IMG/VR virus record: IMGVR_UViG_3300036770_008159
Coordinates: 1 to 40,488 of that record
Length of the DNA stretch: 40,488 nt
Source of the DNA: a virus
Direction: 5' to 3' (one strand)
The translations under genes were made by a program, and so were the position numbers. The notes below the pieces were generated by a model. That model worked only from the letters and a program-made list of their open reading frames with translations, was not told the DNA's origin and searched no databases. Numbering within the stretch: the stretch's first letter is position 1; the number at the start of each line of letters is the position of its first letter. Shown here one piece after another: positions 7,723 to 17,577 of this stretch.

Positions 7723-10644
7723 ATGAGCAAAATGTTTTCCGAAATTCGTCAATTGCCTGGGAATTCAGGAAAAAGCAGTGCGTCATCAGCAATGACACGA
7801 TATGCTGTCAATAAAACACTGGCAAAAGGAGCATATATGTCTGCATCAAAGTTGCACAAAGCAAGAATTCCATCGGGAAGAAAAGTAATTCGAACAACGA
7901 CCGAAACTATCATGAACGCACCATCAAGTGGTTCTCGATATCGTCGAGCGACAAAACCACGAGCTGTGTGGAGCGCACAAATGAAAGAACGTGCACGAGC
8001 TAATCGAGCAAGTAGTTCATCAGGCATGACTGGTGTATCGTCATCTGGCGCACCAAAAGATTATAGTAGTGCGCCAGATAATTACACGGGCGTAGCATCA
8101 TCTGGACCGCCCGCTTCACCCGCTTCACCCGCTTCACCTGCTCCAATTGCCCCTGTAAGCGCAACTGCACCATCAGTGTACGATGAGGAGGTTTGGGGGA
8201 TTACCAGAAGTCTAGCCGAACTTGCTGGTAAAGTTGCTCGGTCTAGAAAAGATTGGCAAGCCAATCGACTTTCTGCAAAAGCAAAAGCGAAAGAAATTAA
8301 AGCAACTAATTTGACTGACAAAGCAAAAGAGCTAAAACAAGAATCGAGCGCAGCAATTGAACAAGCAAATAAAATCGACAAGGAAACTGTTGATTTTATA
8401 GTACGAAATCGTAAAAAATTTAAATATCCTCTTCTCGCTGCTGGTGGTTATTACTTGCTCAGCAATAAAGATGAGAATGAAAAGTCTCCATCATCATCAT
8501 CGTCATCGTCATCATCAAAATCTTCATTTACTGATAAAGTTATAGATGCGGCAAAAAAGTATTTGTCAAACACCAATAAATCAGACAATTCAAAAGTGGA
8601 CAACACAAATGTTTCTCTTACATTAGATTCTGAAAATGCAAACTCTTTTGGAACGGCTCGTCCTCGAAAAATGAATCCTTCATTTTATATAGATTTTCAA
8701 AACAGAAAAAAAATAAAGGATAAAGAAAAATTCGACAAATTGTGGCAAAAAATATTAAACGAAAAAAACGCAAAATCCAATTCAAGTAATTCATCTAATT
8801 CAAAAAATTTGTTTAATAAATCTCATCACAATTCAGCAAGCGTACAAAAACGTATGATTAAAAAAAGTTCTTCAAAAGCATCAATTTCAGACGATATTAA
8901 CAACGCAATTGATTTTATTAATCAATATTTAACACCAAACACAAATACCGTCAAAAATGTATCGCAAAAAACAAAAGATTACGTCAGAACATATGGACCT
9001 GACGCAATTCAAGGTGCAAAAAAATACGGAAACATCGCAGTATCTGAAGGCAAGAAGGTTGGCGGTAAGGCGTACAAAGAATCACTAAATTACGGACAAA
9101 TTGCCGCTCGTGAAGCAGAAAAATTTGGGCGCAAGGCATATGGAGGCGCACACTATTACGGTAAGCAAATTTTAGATTTGATTGGAAAAGAAATTCCTAA
9201 AGGTGGAATTAAAAATTCTAATGCATTTACCGTTTCAATTCCATCAACAGGTTTTTCGCAAACCATTAACTATCCTTCTATGAAAGATTTGGCTTCAAGA
9301 GCAAAAACCTTGGGCGCACGAAAGCAAACTGGTCGCTTTGACGAGTCAACCGCTGTTGAACGAGCGTTGCAAGCAGTGCGAGACTGGGGCGAGTCAATTA
9401 TTCCTACGCCAAAATCAAAAATAAAAGGAATGACTAACGAGTCATTAAAATTACTTCCAACTGGAACACGTCAAAAAATGAAAGTTGTTGATGGTAAATT
9501 GGTGCCAAAATATAAAGATGTACCGATAAGACCTAAAAAGGCAACTCGAGAAGATGATGTGTACAGCGGTAGTTCAATTAACATGTATGTCCCCAAATCT
9601 TCTATGCAAGTGTGGGACACAGCAACAATGAAACCCGCAAGTACGTGGAAACCGCAAAAACAAGTAAAAGATAAAATGGTATACGACCCCAGCAAAAAAC
9701 GATATGTATCAACAAAGCAAAGAGACAGTAATGACATTACTGATTTTGAAAGATACTCTGATTCAAAATCTGTTAAGAAGGGCATCAACATGACAAAGGG
9801 TTCAATGAGAGCACGTACACGTGCCGAATTGTATGGCACATCGCCATCAGGCGGTCGAGCAATGATGAAATCAGTATCACGCATGCGTAGTGCTGGGATT
9901 GAGCATTTGCTTGGTGGCTATCGTGGCGGAAAGAAAATGGCAAAGTCGTCTATGTCCAAACGCACACGAAGAATAACAAAAAATAATCCTTATGGAACAC
10001 CAACTCCAACAGCTGGTCGAGTCATCGGACCAAATGGTGCTATGATAGCTGCGCAAGCAGGTGCAATGCGTGGTCAGCCACAAAACCTATGGGGAAATAT
10101 TATGCAAATGCAAGCGGGGCGTACTATGTCTCCAGAACAATTGGAAGCAATTAAACAAATGGAACAATATGCAACACCGTCCCCTGTTTATCAGCCTGAA
10201 CAGATTTCAACTCATATTTTTCCTAGTAGTACACCAGTCCCTGAGTCATCTTCTCCTAGTGTGCCACCATTCTTTAATCAACCAAAGCCAAATATTTCTG
10301 ATTATGAATCGTATCGCTCAAATCCTTACACAAGCCAAGGTCGTGGATATAGTATGCAAGGTTACGCACCGACAGCAACACCACCAGCTAAGCCTCCTGC
10401 GTATTCTTTTCCCAAACCAATTCCTAGCACAAATGGCGCAATGCAAGGTGCAATGCAAGGCGCAAAAACTTCTAGAAGTGGCATGGGGAGCGGAGGTACT
10501 GCGGGCAGTATGATGAAATCAGTATCACGCATGCGTAGTGCGGGCACAAAGCATGTTGTAGGTGGGTATCGTGGTGGTTCACGCATTCACAAAGCTGCTA
10601 CACCCACGTTGGCAACTCGCAATTCACGAGCAAAGTACGAGTAA
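7723..10644 (+). CDS. Giant disordered basic protein 1 of the cluster
   Basis: 973 residues. The ribosome site is weak (AGAAAG). Mostly low-complexity, Ser/Lys/Ala-rich and basic. Features in order: MTGVSSSG (~101); (SPA)n Pro run; a helical Lys-rich stretch ~170-225; a short hydrophobic segment YPLLAAGGYYLLS (~235) followed by poly-Ser; Tyr/Lys-rich helical repeats ~420-490 (KKYGNIAVSEGKKVGGKAYK type); SGGRAMMKS (~708); two copies of a MMKSVSRMRSAG...GGYRGG module (~712 and ~929); IGPNGAMIAAQA (~767); and C-terminus SRAKYE. It shares these modules with proteins downstream. A virion-internal or ejected DNA-associated protein is possible, but no family is recognised. Confidence 0.75.
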   Translation: MSKMFSEIRQLPGNSGKSSASSAMTRYAVNKTLAKGAYMSASKLHKARIPSGRKVIRTTTETIMNAPSSGSRYRRATKPRAVWSAQMKERARANRASSSSGMTGVSSSGAPKDYSSAPDNYTGVASSGPPASPASPASPAPIAPVSATAPSVYDEEVWGITRSLAELAGKVARSRKDWQANRLSAKAKAKEIKATNLTDKAKELKQESSAAIEQANKIDKETVDFIVRNRKKFKYPLLAAGGYYLLSNKDENEKSPSSSSSSSSSKSSFTDKVIDAAKKYLSNTNKSDNSKVDNTNVSLTLDSENANSFGTARPRKMNPSFYIDFQNRKKIKDKEKFDKLWQKILNEKNAKSNSSNSSNSKNLFNKSHHNSASVQKRMIKKSSSKASISDDINNAIDFINQYLTPNTNTVKNVSQKTKDYVRTYGPDAIQGAKKYGNIAVSEGKKVGGKAYKESLNYGQIAAREAEKFGRKAYGGAHYYGKQILDLIGKEIPKGGIKNSNAFTVSIPSTGFSQTINYPSMKDLASRAKTLGARKQTGRFDESTAVERALQAVRDWGESIIPTPKSKIKGMTNESLKLLPTGTRQKMKVVDGKLVPKYKDVPIRPKKATREDDVYSGSSINMYVPKSSMQVWDTATMKPASTWKPQKQVKDKMVYDPSKKRYVSTKQRDSNDITDFERYSDSKSVKKGINMTKGSMRARTRAELYGTSPSGGRAMMKSVSRMRSAGIEHLLGGYRGGKKMAKSSMSKRTRRITKNNPYGTPTPTAGRVIGPNGAMIAAQAGAMRGQPQNLWGNIMQMQAGRTMSPEQLEAIKQMEQYATPSPVYQPEQISTHIFPSSTPVPESSSPSVPPFFNQPKPNISDYESYRSNPYTSQGRGYSMQGYAPTATPPAKPPAYSFPKPIPSTNGAMQGAMQGAKTSRSGMGSGGTAGSMMKSVSRMRSAGTKHVVGGYRGGSRIHKAATPTLATRNSRAKYE
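9862..9893 (+). repeat. 32-bp direct repeat, copy 1
   Basis: Identical to 10510-10541 (begins ATGATGAAATCAGTATCACG). It encodes MMKSVSRMRSA and is followed in both copies by a divergent stretch coding for GGYRGG. Confidence 0.9.
10510..10541 (+). repeat. 32-bp direct repeat, copy 2
   Basis: Second copy of the 9862-9893 sequence, about 650 bases downstream in the same gene. The exact DNA identity suggests a recent duplication or ongoing recombination. Confidence 0.9.
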
Positions 10645-10654
10645 AGTAATATGA

Positions 10655-10698
10655 ATAAACGTGGGGCGTAAATCCTCAATTTATGTCCCACGTTTTTT
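10655..10698 (+). terminator. Terminator between cluster genes 1 and 2
   Basis: AACGTGGG...CCCACGTT outer stem with an inner GTAAAT/ATTTAT stem, followed by TTTTTT. It would reduce transcription from gene 1 into gene 2. No clear promoter is seen between it and gene 2. Confidence 0.8.
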
Positions 10699-10719
10699 GT
10701 AAACGCAAAGAGGATTTAT

Positions 10720-13700
10720 ATGGCTAAGTCAAAGAAAATGGTGTCATTTCAAGAGTATATGAGTAATCTTTCCAAAAATGCACCTACCAAAAAACGGTCA
10801 CGCATTAAAAAAGATGACGGAAACCCGCAAATCGCACCTACACTAATGCCATATAGAGCACCGTACATTATTGGACCGAATGGCGCAATGCAAGCTGCAC
10901 AAGCCACCGCAACCGCAGTTCCTATACCTGTTGAAGAGCTTTCTGAAATAACAAATACGCCATTGCCAACAAATACGCCATTGCCAACAAATACTCGGGT
11001 GTCAACAAATACTCGAGTGCCAACAGCGGTAATTGAAGACACCGCAACGCCATTGCCAACAAACACTGTGATTCCAACAGCAGTAATTGAAGACACCGCA
11101 ACGTCATTGCCAACAAGCACAAGTGTTCCGTTAGCAACAGCAACACGAACTTTAATGCCAACTACCAAGGCAACAGCAACCTCAATTCCTACTGCGACAA
11201 ATACACCTGTTAATCTGCAATTTCCTGCAGAATACCAACCGCAATTAGATGCGATTAAAGAAATTTCATCTAAAAACCTGAATACTCCACCTTACGTACT
11301 TTTCAATGATAGTAATGGCACTGGCGAAGTGATTGCCACTGCGGTTGGCAATAAGATACCAGTTCGTACTCCGACCTCAACAAGGCCGTATAGACCAGCT
11401 AAAAGCACTTCATCTGACATTCCTCCAACTGCATATCCAATGCCATCAATGACACAACAGGATTCGGTGAACTTGGCAAAGGAGATGAAAGATTTGTTGA
11501 TTGCTGCGGGGGGGCTGGTTGACCCCGAAACTGACTTGACAGAAACTCCTTACACTGGCGACCCAGCGTATCCAATAAGTGCAGGGGAATCAAGAGTTGA
11601 AGGTGGTTCCAATGCAGGACCAAGAACTATCGCCGAGTTGTTAGAGTTGCCAACTGGCAATGGTCGATATGGTCGAAATTTTTACAATGCAGACGACATG
11701 CGTATATTGCAAAATATAGCAGAAGACATAAAATCCCGAGCCGACGCTCAAACGCAAAGTGCAATAACAGCAGCAAATTTGCACAGACAAGGTTTTAGAG
11801 AGGCGGTAAGTGGCGAAAAAGCACTTAAAAATCCAAGGTTTTTGGAATATTTAGGCGGAATATTTGGTGCAAATAATATAAATGACACTGAATTTAATGG
11901 CTTTCCTAGTCGAGAAAGTCTTGAAAGCAGCTATTTATCTCCATATGCTCAAGCATATAGTAACGCATATGACGCAAGTAAAATTGTGGGTGTACCTGCG
12001 CAAAATTTTATTGATAGAGTTGAAGGTTGGAGAAAAAATAAAATCATCAATCCTTCAGGCACACCTGCCACACAAATACCAAGAGTGACGGACGTTCCAA
12101 CTCAATCGCCGACGCCAAATGACCCTGCGGCACAGGCAACAGCTATTGCTGGCATGAGTGAAATAGGTACGCCTATGGCGCAAGCTATTGAAACTCGTGG
12201 ACAAGATGCATTTGCGCCTCCAGGACCAAACACAACAAATCCTAATCTTGAACGGTGGGAGGATTTCGTATCATATGCATCCATGGTTTCACCTCAATTT
12301 AGTCCTTTTAAACGTGATTCGGAAGATTCGCCATGGTACTTTAACACCCCCAGTTATGTTGTGTTCAACGATAATGGAAGCCCCATCGTTGTCAATAATG
12401 CCACAGCAACTGCTTTGGCGCAACCGACCACGACACCAACTCCAACGCCAACTTTAGAGTCAGATGAAGATGGCTATACAGGTGGGTACGACAATTCGGG
12501 CGGTACTGGTGGGTACGACAATTCGGGTGGTACTGATAATGCAGGTGGTACTGATAATGCAGGTGGTACTGATAACACTAGTGGTGCTGGCGGTTACGCT
12601 AGTTGGGAAGAATTTGACAAAGCACGACAAGAAGAAATGAAGTTGTTTGGACCAACTCAAACTGCTGTAATTGACCAAAGTATAAAAGCATTTCAAGCAG
12701 GTGAAAAAGAACGACCAGGTGGCGGACCAAACATGGTGCAACGATTTATTTCGTCAGTAACCCCTGATTGGATTGAAAGTGCTTTTAACGTTGGTTCAAT
12801 TGTGCGACCTGAAGATGAAAATAAATCTGCGTATATTGATTTGCCTAACATTGGAAGAATTTATCTAGATGGAAAACCAGTGTTGGAGGCTCCTACAATG
12901 ACTGCATCAAAAACTCCATCACCAACGCCAACAAGTACTTACGGTCCAAGCCCAACAGCTACAAAAGCACCAGAGTTTAATCCAAGAATTACACGATATC
13001 CTACACCTCCATACATCAATTACATCAGCCCGCAACCTGATGCACCAGGCAATCGTACATGGTTGGACTCAATAAGTGATTGGTGGAGAGATTGGACCGA
13101 TGACAGCCAATCAGGCGCAATGTCAGCTCCAAAAGCATCAGCGGCAAGTCGAAGTTCTATCACTCCAACTGCAACAAGTGGTCAGGGGAATACCAGTGCG
13201 TCACAAAGCTCTTCCACAACACCAACGCAAACAGCAACTTCGACAAAAACAAAAACGGCGTCACCAACACAAACGCAGGTAATACAACCAACCTTAACGC
13301 AACGTACTGCGCCACAAATTACGCCAACAGTGAATCCTGCGCAAGTAGCTGCGGAGCAACAAGAGATGGAGCGTCGCAAAAGACAAGCGCAAGCACAAGC
13401 CGTATTAAACGCATCGCAAAGCAAGGCAGTATCTCGATGGTCAACGCCAAATGGCGCCATGCAAGCTGCTCAAGCACAAGCACAACGACCTGCAACTGCG
13501 CAACCTTTTGACCCATCAAAGTCGGGATATGTTGCGCCTACAGCCACTTCTCAATATGGTTCATCAGCAACTGCTGGTACGCCCGCATCAAGTATGTCGT
13601 CTACGCCCAAATCGTCAACCGTTGTATACGGAGGCGGCTCATCAACTATGAAGCGGAATGCCAAAAAATCAGGTAAATTAAAAAAGGACATTAGCGTTGG

Positions 13701-14088
13701 AACTGGATTGACGGCACATGCAACGCAACCTGTAAAAGAATCGCCAATGCCTAAAACAACAACGTCATATGGGAGATACAAATATCCCAAACCGAGTGCC
13801 ACTTCAAAGTATGGCGTTACTAACGATACATTTAAAAAACAGGACGGAATGGTCTATCCTCGTCAAAACACAATGCCAGCTCCTCCCGCACGTCAACACA
13901 ATAGCGTGCAACAAATGCCAATGAGTTACGAACCTGCGCAATATGTGCGAAAAATGGCTGGTAGCGAATTGATGGGTGACACGCAATTCACATCGCCATC
14001 ACTTCCTTCATTGCCATCATCATCAAAAAATGCAGGAAACACCAAATACAACACGCTTGCATCGGAAAAATACAATAAACGAGGTTGA
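10720..14088 (+). CDS. Giant disordered protein 2 (Thr/Pro-repeat protein)
   Basis: 1122 residues; AGAGGA precedes the ATG. It opens with a basic helix (MAKSKKMVSFQEYMSNL), then IIGPNGAMQAAQA. Residues ~75-165 are Thr-Pro repeats of the type TNTPLPTNTPLPTNT with a duplicated PTAVIEDTAT. Further on: two related segments PPYVLFNDSNGTGEVIATA (~190) and PSYVVFNDNGSPIVVNNATA (~545), a GGTDNAGGTDN repeat (~600), a possible small folded region ~620-720, more TP/TPT repeats, a second PNGAMQAAQA (~910), and the end SEKYNKRG. Thr-Pro runs of this style are common in Chloroflexota surface proteins. Function unknown. Confidence 0.75.
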   Translation: MAKSKKMVSFQEYMSNLSKNAPTKKRSRIKKDDGNPQIAPTLMPYRAPYIIGPNGAMQAAQATATAVPIPVEELSEITNTPLPTNTPLPTNTRVSTNTRVPTAVIEDTATPLPTNTVIPTAVIEDTATSLPTSTSVPLATATRTLMPTTKATATSIPTATNTPVNLQFPAEYQPQLDAIKEISSKNLNTPPYVLFNDSNGTGEVIATAVGNKIPVRTPTSTRPYRPAKSTSSDIPPTAYPMPSMTQQDSVNLAKEMKDLLIAAGGLVDPETDLTETPYTGDPAYPISAGESRVEGGSNAGPRTIAELLELPTGNGRYGRNFYNADDMRILQNIAEDIKSRADAQTQSAITAANLHRQGFREAVSGEKALKNPRFLEYLGGIFGANNINDTEFNGFPSRESLESSYLSPYAQAYSNAYDASKIVGVPAQNFIDRVEGWRKNKIINPSGTPATQIPRVTDVPTQSPTPNDPAAQATAIAGMSEIGTPMAQAIETRGQDAFAPPGPNTTNPNLERWEDFVSYASMVSPQFSPFKRDSEDSPWYFNTPSYVVFNDNGSPIVVNNATATALAQPTTTPTPTPTLESDEDGYTGGYDNSGGTGGYDNSGGTDNAGGTDNAGGTDNTSGAGGYASWEEFDKARQEEMKLFGPTQTAVIDQSIKAFQAGEKERPGGGPNMVQRFISSVTPDWIESAFNVGSIVRPEDENKSAYIDLPNIGRIYLDGKPVLEAPTMTASKTPSPTPTSTYGPSPTATKAPEFNPRITRYPTPPYINYISPQPDAPGNRTWLDSISDWWRDWTDDSQSGAMSAPKASAASRSSITPTATSGQGNTSASQSSSTTPTQTATSTKTKTASPTQTQVIQPTLTQRTAPQITPTVNPAQVAAEQQEMERRKRQAQAQAVLNASQSKAVSRWSTPNGAMQAAQAQAQRPATAQPFDPSKSGYVAPTATSQYGSSATAGTPASSMSSTPKSSTVVYGGGSSTMKRNAKKSGKLKKDISVGTGLTAHATQPVKESPMPKTTTSYGRYKYPKPSATSKYGVTNDTFKKQDGMVYPRQNTMPAPPARQHNSVQQMPMSYEPAQYVRKMAGSELMGDTQFTSPSLPSLPSSSKNAGNTKYNTLASEKYNKRG

Positions 14089-14090
14089 TA

Positions 14091-17000
14091 ATGGCAAAGT
14101 ATACTGCGTCAATGTTTTCTAAATACTTTTCAGACACTTCTATGCCTCGCAAAGCGGTAGGTTCTTTGTTACGAAAAGCACAGCCCAAATCAAAGTCAAA
14201 AAATAAAAGTGCAGACGTAGTTCCTGAATCGGCAACCCCTGTTGTTGGTGAAACTTACAACCCTAAAGTTGCAAAAGAGACTAATGACCGTTTATGGCAA
14301 GAAATGAATGAGCGTCGAGCAAGCGGTCTTCCAATTGAAGGATTGACGTATGTGCCAGAAACGCCTTCGGGACGTATGGTGCGAACAGGACAAGCATCAG
14401 AGCGAAAAGACGTACTTGGAAACAGAATTAATCAACGAATTAGCAACAGTGGCTTTCGTGCTAATACACAACAAGAATTAAATAATATTCAACAATTAAT
14501 AGAAGAGCAAGCTAGGCTTGCGGATTCAATAAAACCTACGCAGTCGTATTCAGAACGAAAAGAAACAGAAAAAAGAATAAAACAAATCGAAGATTTGCTA
14601 TCTGGAATTAGCGATGATTTTACGCCTTCTCGAAAATATAGAGTAGTAGAAAAACCATCACGTGAATACTCAGCAAGTCCTGCGCCAAAAAGAAGTGAAA
14701 TTGCACGATTTATTGCGCCACGTCGAATGCTTCAAGCACAAAGAACTGGACAAGGAACAAGAAGTGCTGACATGGATGGCGTTTCGTCATTTTCTTTTGC
14801 AACCGTAAAACCAGTAGAGAGTGATAGTTCAGTTCCTTCCGAAAAAGCATACTTGCCATCTATTGAGGAAATGCGTGCTGAACAAACAAAATTAGAACAA
14901 CAATTAAAAGCCATGCAAGACGAAGCGGAAAAATTCCGTTCTACCGATTTTGCTTCTATGGACATTGATGACGACCCATTTAGTGAGGCTGAGCGATTGT
15001 CAGACCGCATTGATGCAATGCGGGGGAAAATAAATACCGTACAAAGACGAATTAAAGATGCAGAATCAAATCCGTGGTATGCACAAAACTTAGGTACTGG
15101 CAAAGGAAGAACGCTGACAGTAGAAAGTCAGCCATACGCACGAGTGTATCGGTCTCCCAGAGAACAAGGATTGCAAGAGCCTCCACGTCAAGATGTTGAA
15201 GTAAACATACCTACTAGTAAATATACAAAACCAAATGTCGTTAAACCAGAATACATTTCAGAAACGTTACAAAAATACAACACACACAAAAGTCGAATTA
15301 ACTCAATTGAAAATGAGATTGATAAGTTACTTGAACAAGATTCTCCTGATGTTGACAAAAAGGTTGCAGACTTGTTGTCCGACCGTGACCTTGAAAGGGG
15401 AAGATTAAATACAACATTGTACTTAATTGACGAAATTCGTCAATACAAAAATCGCATTACAGACAGAAAATTGCGTAGTCAAGTTGAAGCGGTTACCGAA
15501 AAACCAGTAACCGTCAAACCTGTAGGCACGCCAATGAGACGTGCAAACACGCCCGTCGTACCGTCTGGAGCAAGACCAACGCAATCTGCAAGACCCGCAC
15601 AAAACACGCAAATGACCGCACAGGTGCGTTCAGCTTCAGGTGTTGATACGCCATCAAGTCGTGAAATTCCGTCAGTTGTACGAAATGAAATAAACACAGC
15701 ACGAAGAGCAAACGCTTCGGGTTCTTTAAGTAACTTAGACCAAGATTTTGAAAACTGGCTTAATACATTGCAATTCAAGCCTTCTACTTCAACGTCGATG
15801 ACAGGTGTAAGTGCAAGTGGAAAACCAAGTGGAAAACCAAGTAAAACACCTTCAACGCCTGTTGCTGAACCAAGAAAAAGACCTTCGGTAACTGAAGTTG
15901 AACGTGATTTAAAAACAAAATCATATCAAAGTGCTAGTTATTTAAGCAATCGAGAACTAGGTATGTTGTACCTAAGACCCGAATTACGCAGCGCATTTTT
16001 TGACAGAAATCCGCATCTCGTATCGCAATTCGAGGCTGAAGTCACAGCACAACCAAAGGGCTCAAGGCGAGATAGAATGCGTGCCATTCTTTCAGGTGCA
16101 CATACTCCAGTAACAAGAGTGCCTTCATCCGCAAGACCAATTGTCGAACCTGTGAGACCACGGAGACAAGTGCAATCAGTCGGTGTTTCATCGCCTTCTG
16201 CACCTTCCACACCTCCCAAATACAATATTGAGAGAACAGGAGATTCCATGAGTGACGCATATTCAAGATATTTCGGAGAACAAGTTAAACGTTCACCTTC
16301 AACACAATCTAAAAAACTAAGTCCGCAAGAATTGTACTTTCAGCGATTGGGTAGAGCGTCATCACTTCGAGAAACGCCATCAACCTCGACTAACGAAACC
16401 ATTCAGGCACTCAATGAATTAATAAATTCAACACCCGAAGTTGATGAAAAAAATGTGGTTAGCCAAGCGCAATCTCGCAAAGCAAATAAACAAAAAGTAT
16501 TAGATATTCAAGACAAACTTTTTCTTTCAAGGTTGCTTGGCGCATCACCACAAGAATTTAATCAAATTCGAAATGAGGTGTATGGAAGAAGAGGAGCTGG
16601 TCAAAATACTCGCACCACTTCTGGCGCAAGACAAACAACGCAATCAGACCCGAAGTATCGAACTGTCAATCCCAATATTTCTTCGGGCGTGTCAAGTGCA
16701 GAAAAACCCTCGACAAAGCCTGAGGTAGTTAGAACGTCAATTACTGTAGGTCCAGATAATGATGTACGCATAGCAACATCAAATGCAGACGCAGACGCAC
16801 CAATTTTAGGACCTGAACCTGCTTCTAAAAAGCCACGTCCTAGAGTGTTTAATCCACGCAATGCTCGAGGTAAAGTTGTATACAATCAAACTGCGCAAGA
16901 GCGAGCACGAATAAAGCGTTCAAAACCATCAGACGACTCCACTCTTGACAGAGATTCTGTCAAAGGCATTAAAAGATTTAACGCACGCAACAGAAATGCA

Positions 17001-17561
17001 ACCGCAGGTGCATTTGAGGAAATTCGACCATCTTCAGGGGCGTTTACCAATATGGGAGACGTCAAACGGACATGGGAAGAACAGGTTGTTAAGCCCATAA
17101 AAAGCATGAAAGACCCACGACAAGGAAAGCTAAATGCAATTGTTGCTGCAAAAGAAGGTGTAGGAAATACCATTGGCGTACTTGGAAAAACACCTGTTGT
17201 GCGAGCAGTAGCCGCGCCTGTGCGAGCGTATCGAAGACTTGGTAAATGGGGTAAAATTCTTGTTGGTGCTACGATAGCAGCTGGCGGTCTTAAAGCATAT
17301 GACACATGGGCTGGAACACTTCCAAGGGCTAAGAAAAAAGATAGCGGTAGTAGCAGTGAAAATCCATATGTCATGGCAAGCGAAATGAATAAACGCTTGA
17401 GTAAAAAAATTTCTAAAAGCGCATATTCAAATAGTTTGATAAAATCTAATAAGTCTATTAAAAAAAGTTCTCCTGCGCCACATGCGTCAAAAAATGTAAA
17501 TCAAAAACAAATTGGGCACTTTACATCAAATGGAGTTCGAGTTAGCACTAAATATTTTTAG
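14091..17561 (+). CDS. Giant basic coiled-coil and disordered protein 3
   Basis: 1156 residues from the ATG at 14091, which has GAGG 6 bases upstream; an in-frame TTG at 14085 is less likely. The gene starts two bases after the previous stop. Charged helical or coiled-coil segments lie at residues ~120-180, ~255-325 and ~395-470, separated by Ser/Pro/Arg linkers. A GMTGVSASGKPSG-like linker sits at ~570. Near the C-terminus is a hydrophobic helix (KILVGATIAAGGLKAYDTWAG, shown broken: KILVGATIAAGG then LKAYDTWAG, ~1052) followed by a basic tail ending STKYF. The layout (basic body, AAGG helix, NKYF-like end) matches other members of the cluster. Function unknown. Confidence 0.75.
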   Translation: MAKYTASMFSKYFSDTSMPRKAVGSLLRKAQPKSKSKNKSADVVPESATPVVGETYNPKVAKETNDRLWQEMNERRASGLPIEGLTYVPETPSGRMVRTGQASERKDVLGNRINQRISNSGFRANTQQELNNIQQLIEEQARLADSIKPTQSYSERKETEKRIKQIEDLLSGISDDFTPSRKYRVVEKPSREYSASPAPKRSEIARFIAPRRMLQAQRTGQGTRSADMDGVSSFSFATVKPVESDSSVPSEKAYLPSIEEMRAEQTKLEQQLKAMQDEAEKFRSTDFASMDIDDDPFSEAERLSDRIDAMRGKINTVQRRIKDAESNPWYAQNLGTGKGRTLTVESQPYARVYRSPREQGLQEPPRQDVEVNIPTSKYTKPNVVKPEYISETLQKYNTHKSRINSIENEIDKLLEQDSPDVDKKVADLLSDRDLERGRLNTTLYLIDEIRQYKNRITDRKLRSQVEAVTEKPVTVKPVGTPMRRANTPVVPSGARPTQSARPAQNTQMTAQVRSASGVDTPSSREIPSVVRNEINTARRANASGSLSNLDQDFENWLNTLQFKPSTSTSMTGVSASGKPSGKPSKTPSTPVAEPRKRPSVTEVERDLKTKSYQSASYLSNRELGMLYLRPELRSAFFDRNPHLVSQFEAEVTAQPKGSRRDRMRAILSGAHTPVTRVPSSARPIVEPVRPRRQVQSVGVSSPSAPSTPPKYNIERTGDSMSDAYSRYFGEQVKRSPSTQSKKLSPQELYFQRLGRASSLRETPSTSTNETIQALNELINSTPEVDEKNVVSQAQSRKANKQKVLDIQDKLFLSRLLGASPQEFNQIRNEVYGRRGAGQNTRTTSGARQTTQSDPKYRTVNPNISSGVSSAEKPSTKPEVVRTSITVGPDNDVRIATSNADADAPILGPEPASKKPRPRVFNPRNARGKVVYNQTAQERARIKRSKPSDDSTLDRDSVKGIKRFNARNRNATAGAFEEIRPSSGAFTNMGDVKRTWEEQVVKPIKSMKDPRQGKLNAIVAAKEGVGNTIGVLGKTPVVRAVAAPVRAYRRLGKWGKILVGATIAAGGLKAYDTWAGTLPRAKKKDSGSSSENPYVMASEMNKRLSKKISKSAYSNSLIKSNKSIKKSSPAPHASKNVNQKQIGHFTSNGVRVSTKYF

Positions 17562-17577
17562 TAAATAAGGTGCAGTG

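Noticed and set aside
7749-8381. Long minus-strand frames opposite cluster gene 1 (and similar ones opposite the other giant genes)
   Set aside because: They arise from the repetitive, low-complexity codon use of the plus-strand genes, with no promoters or ribosome sites.
14085-14090. TTG start for cluster gene 3
   Set aside because: The ATG at 14091 has a better placed GAGG.
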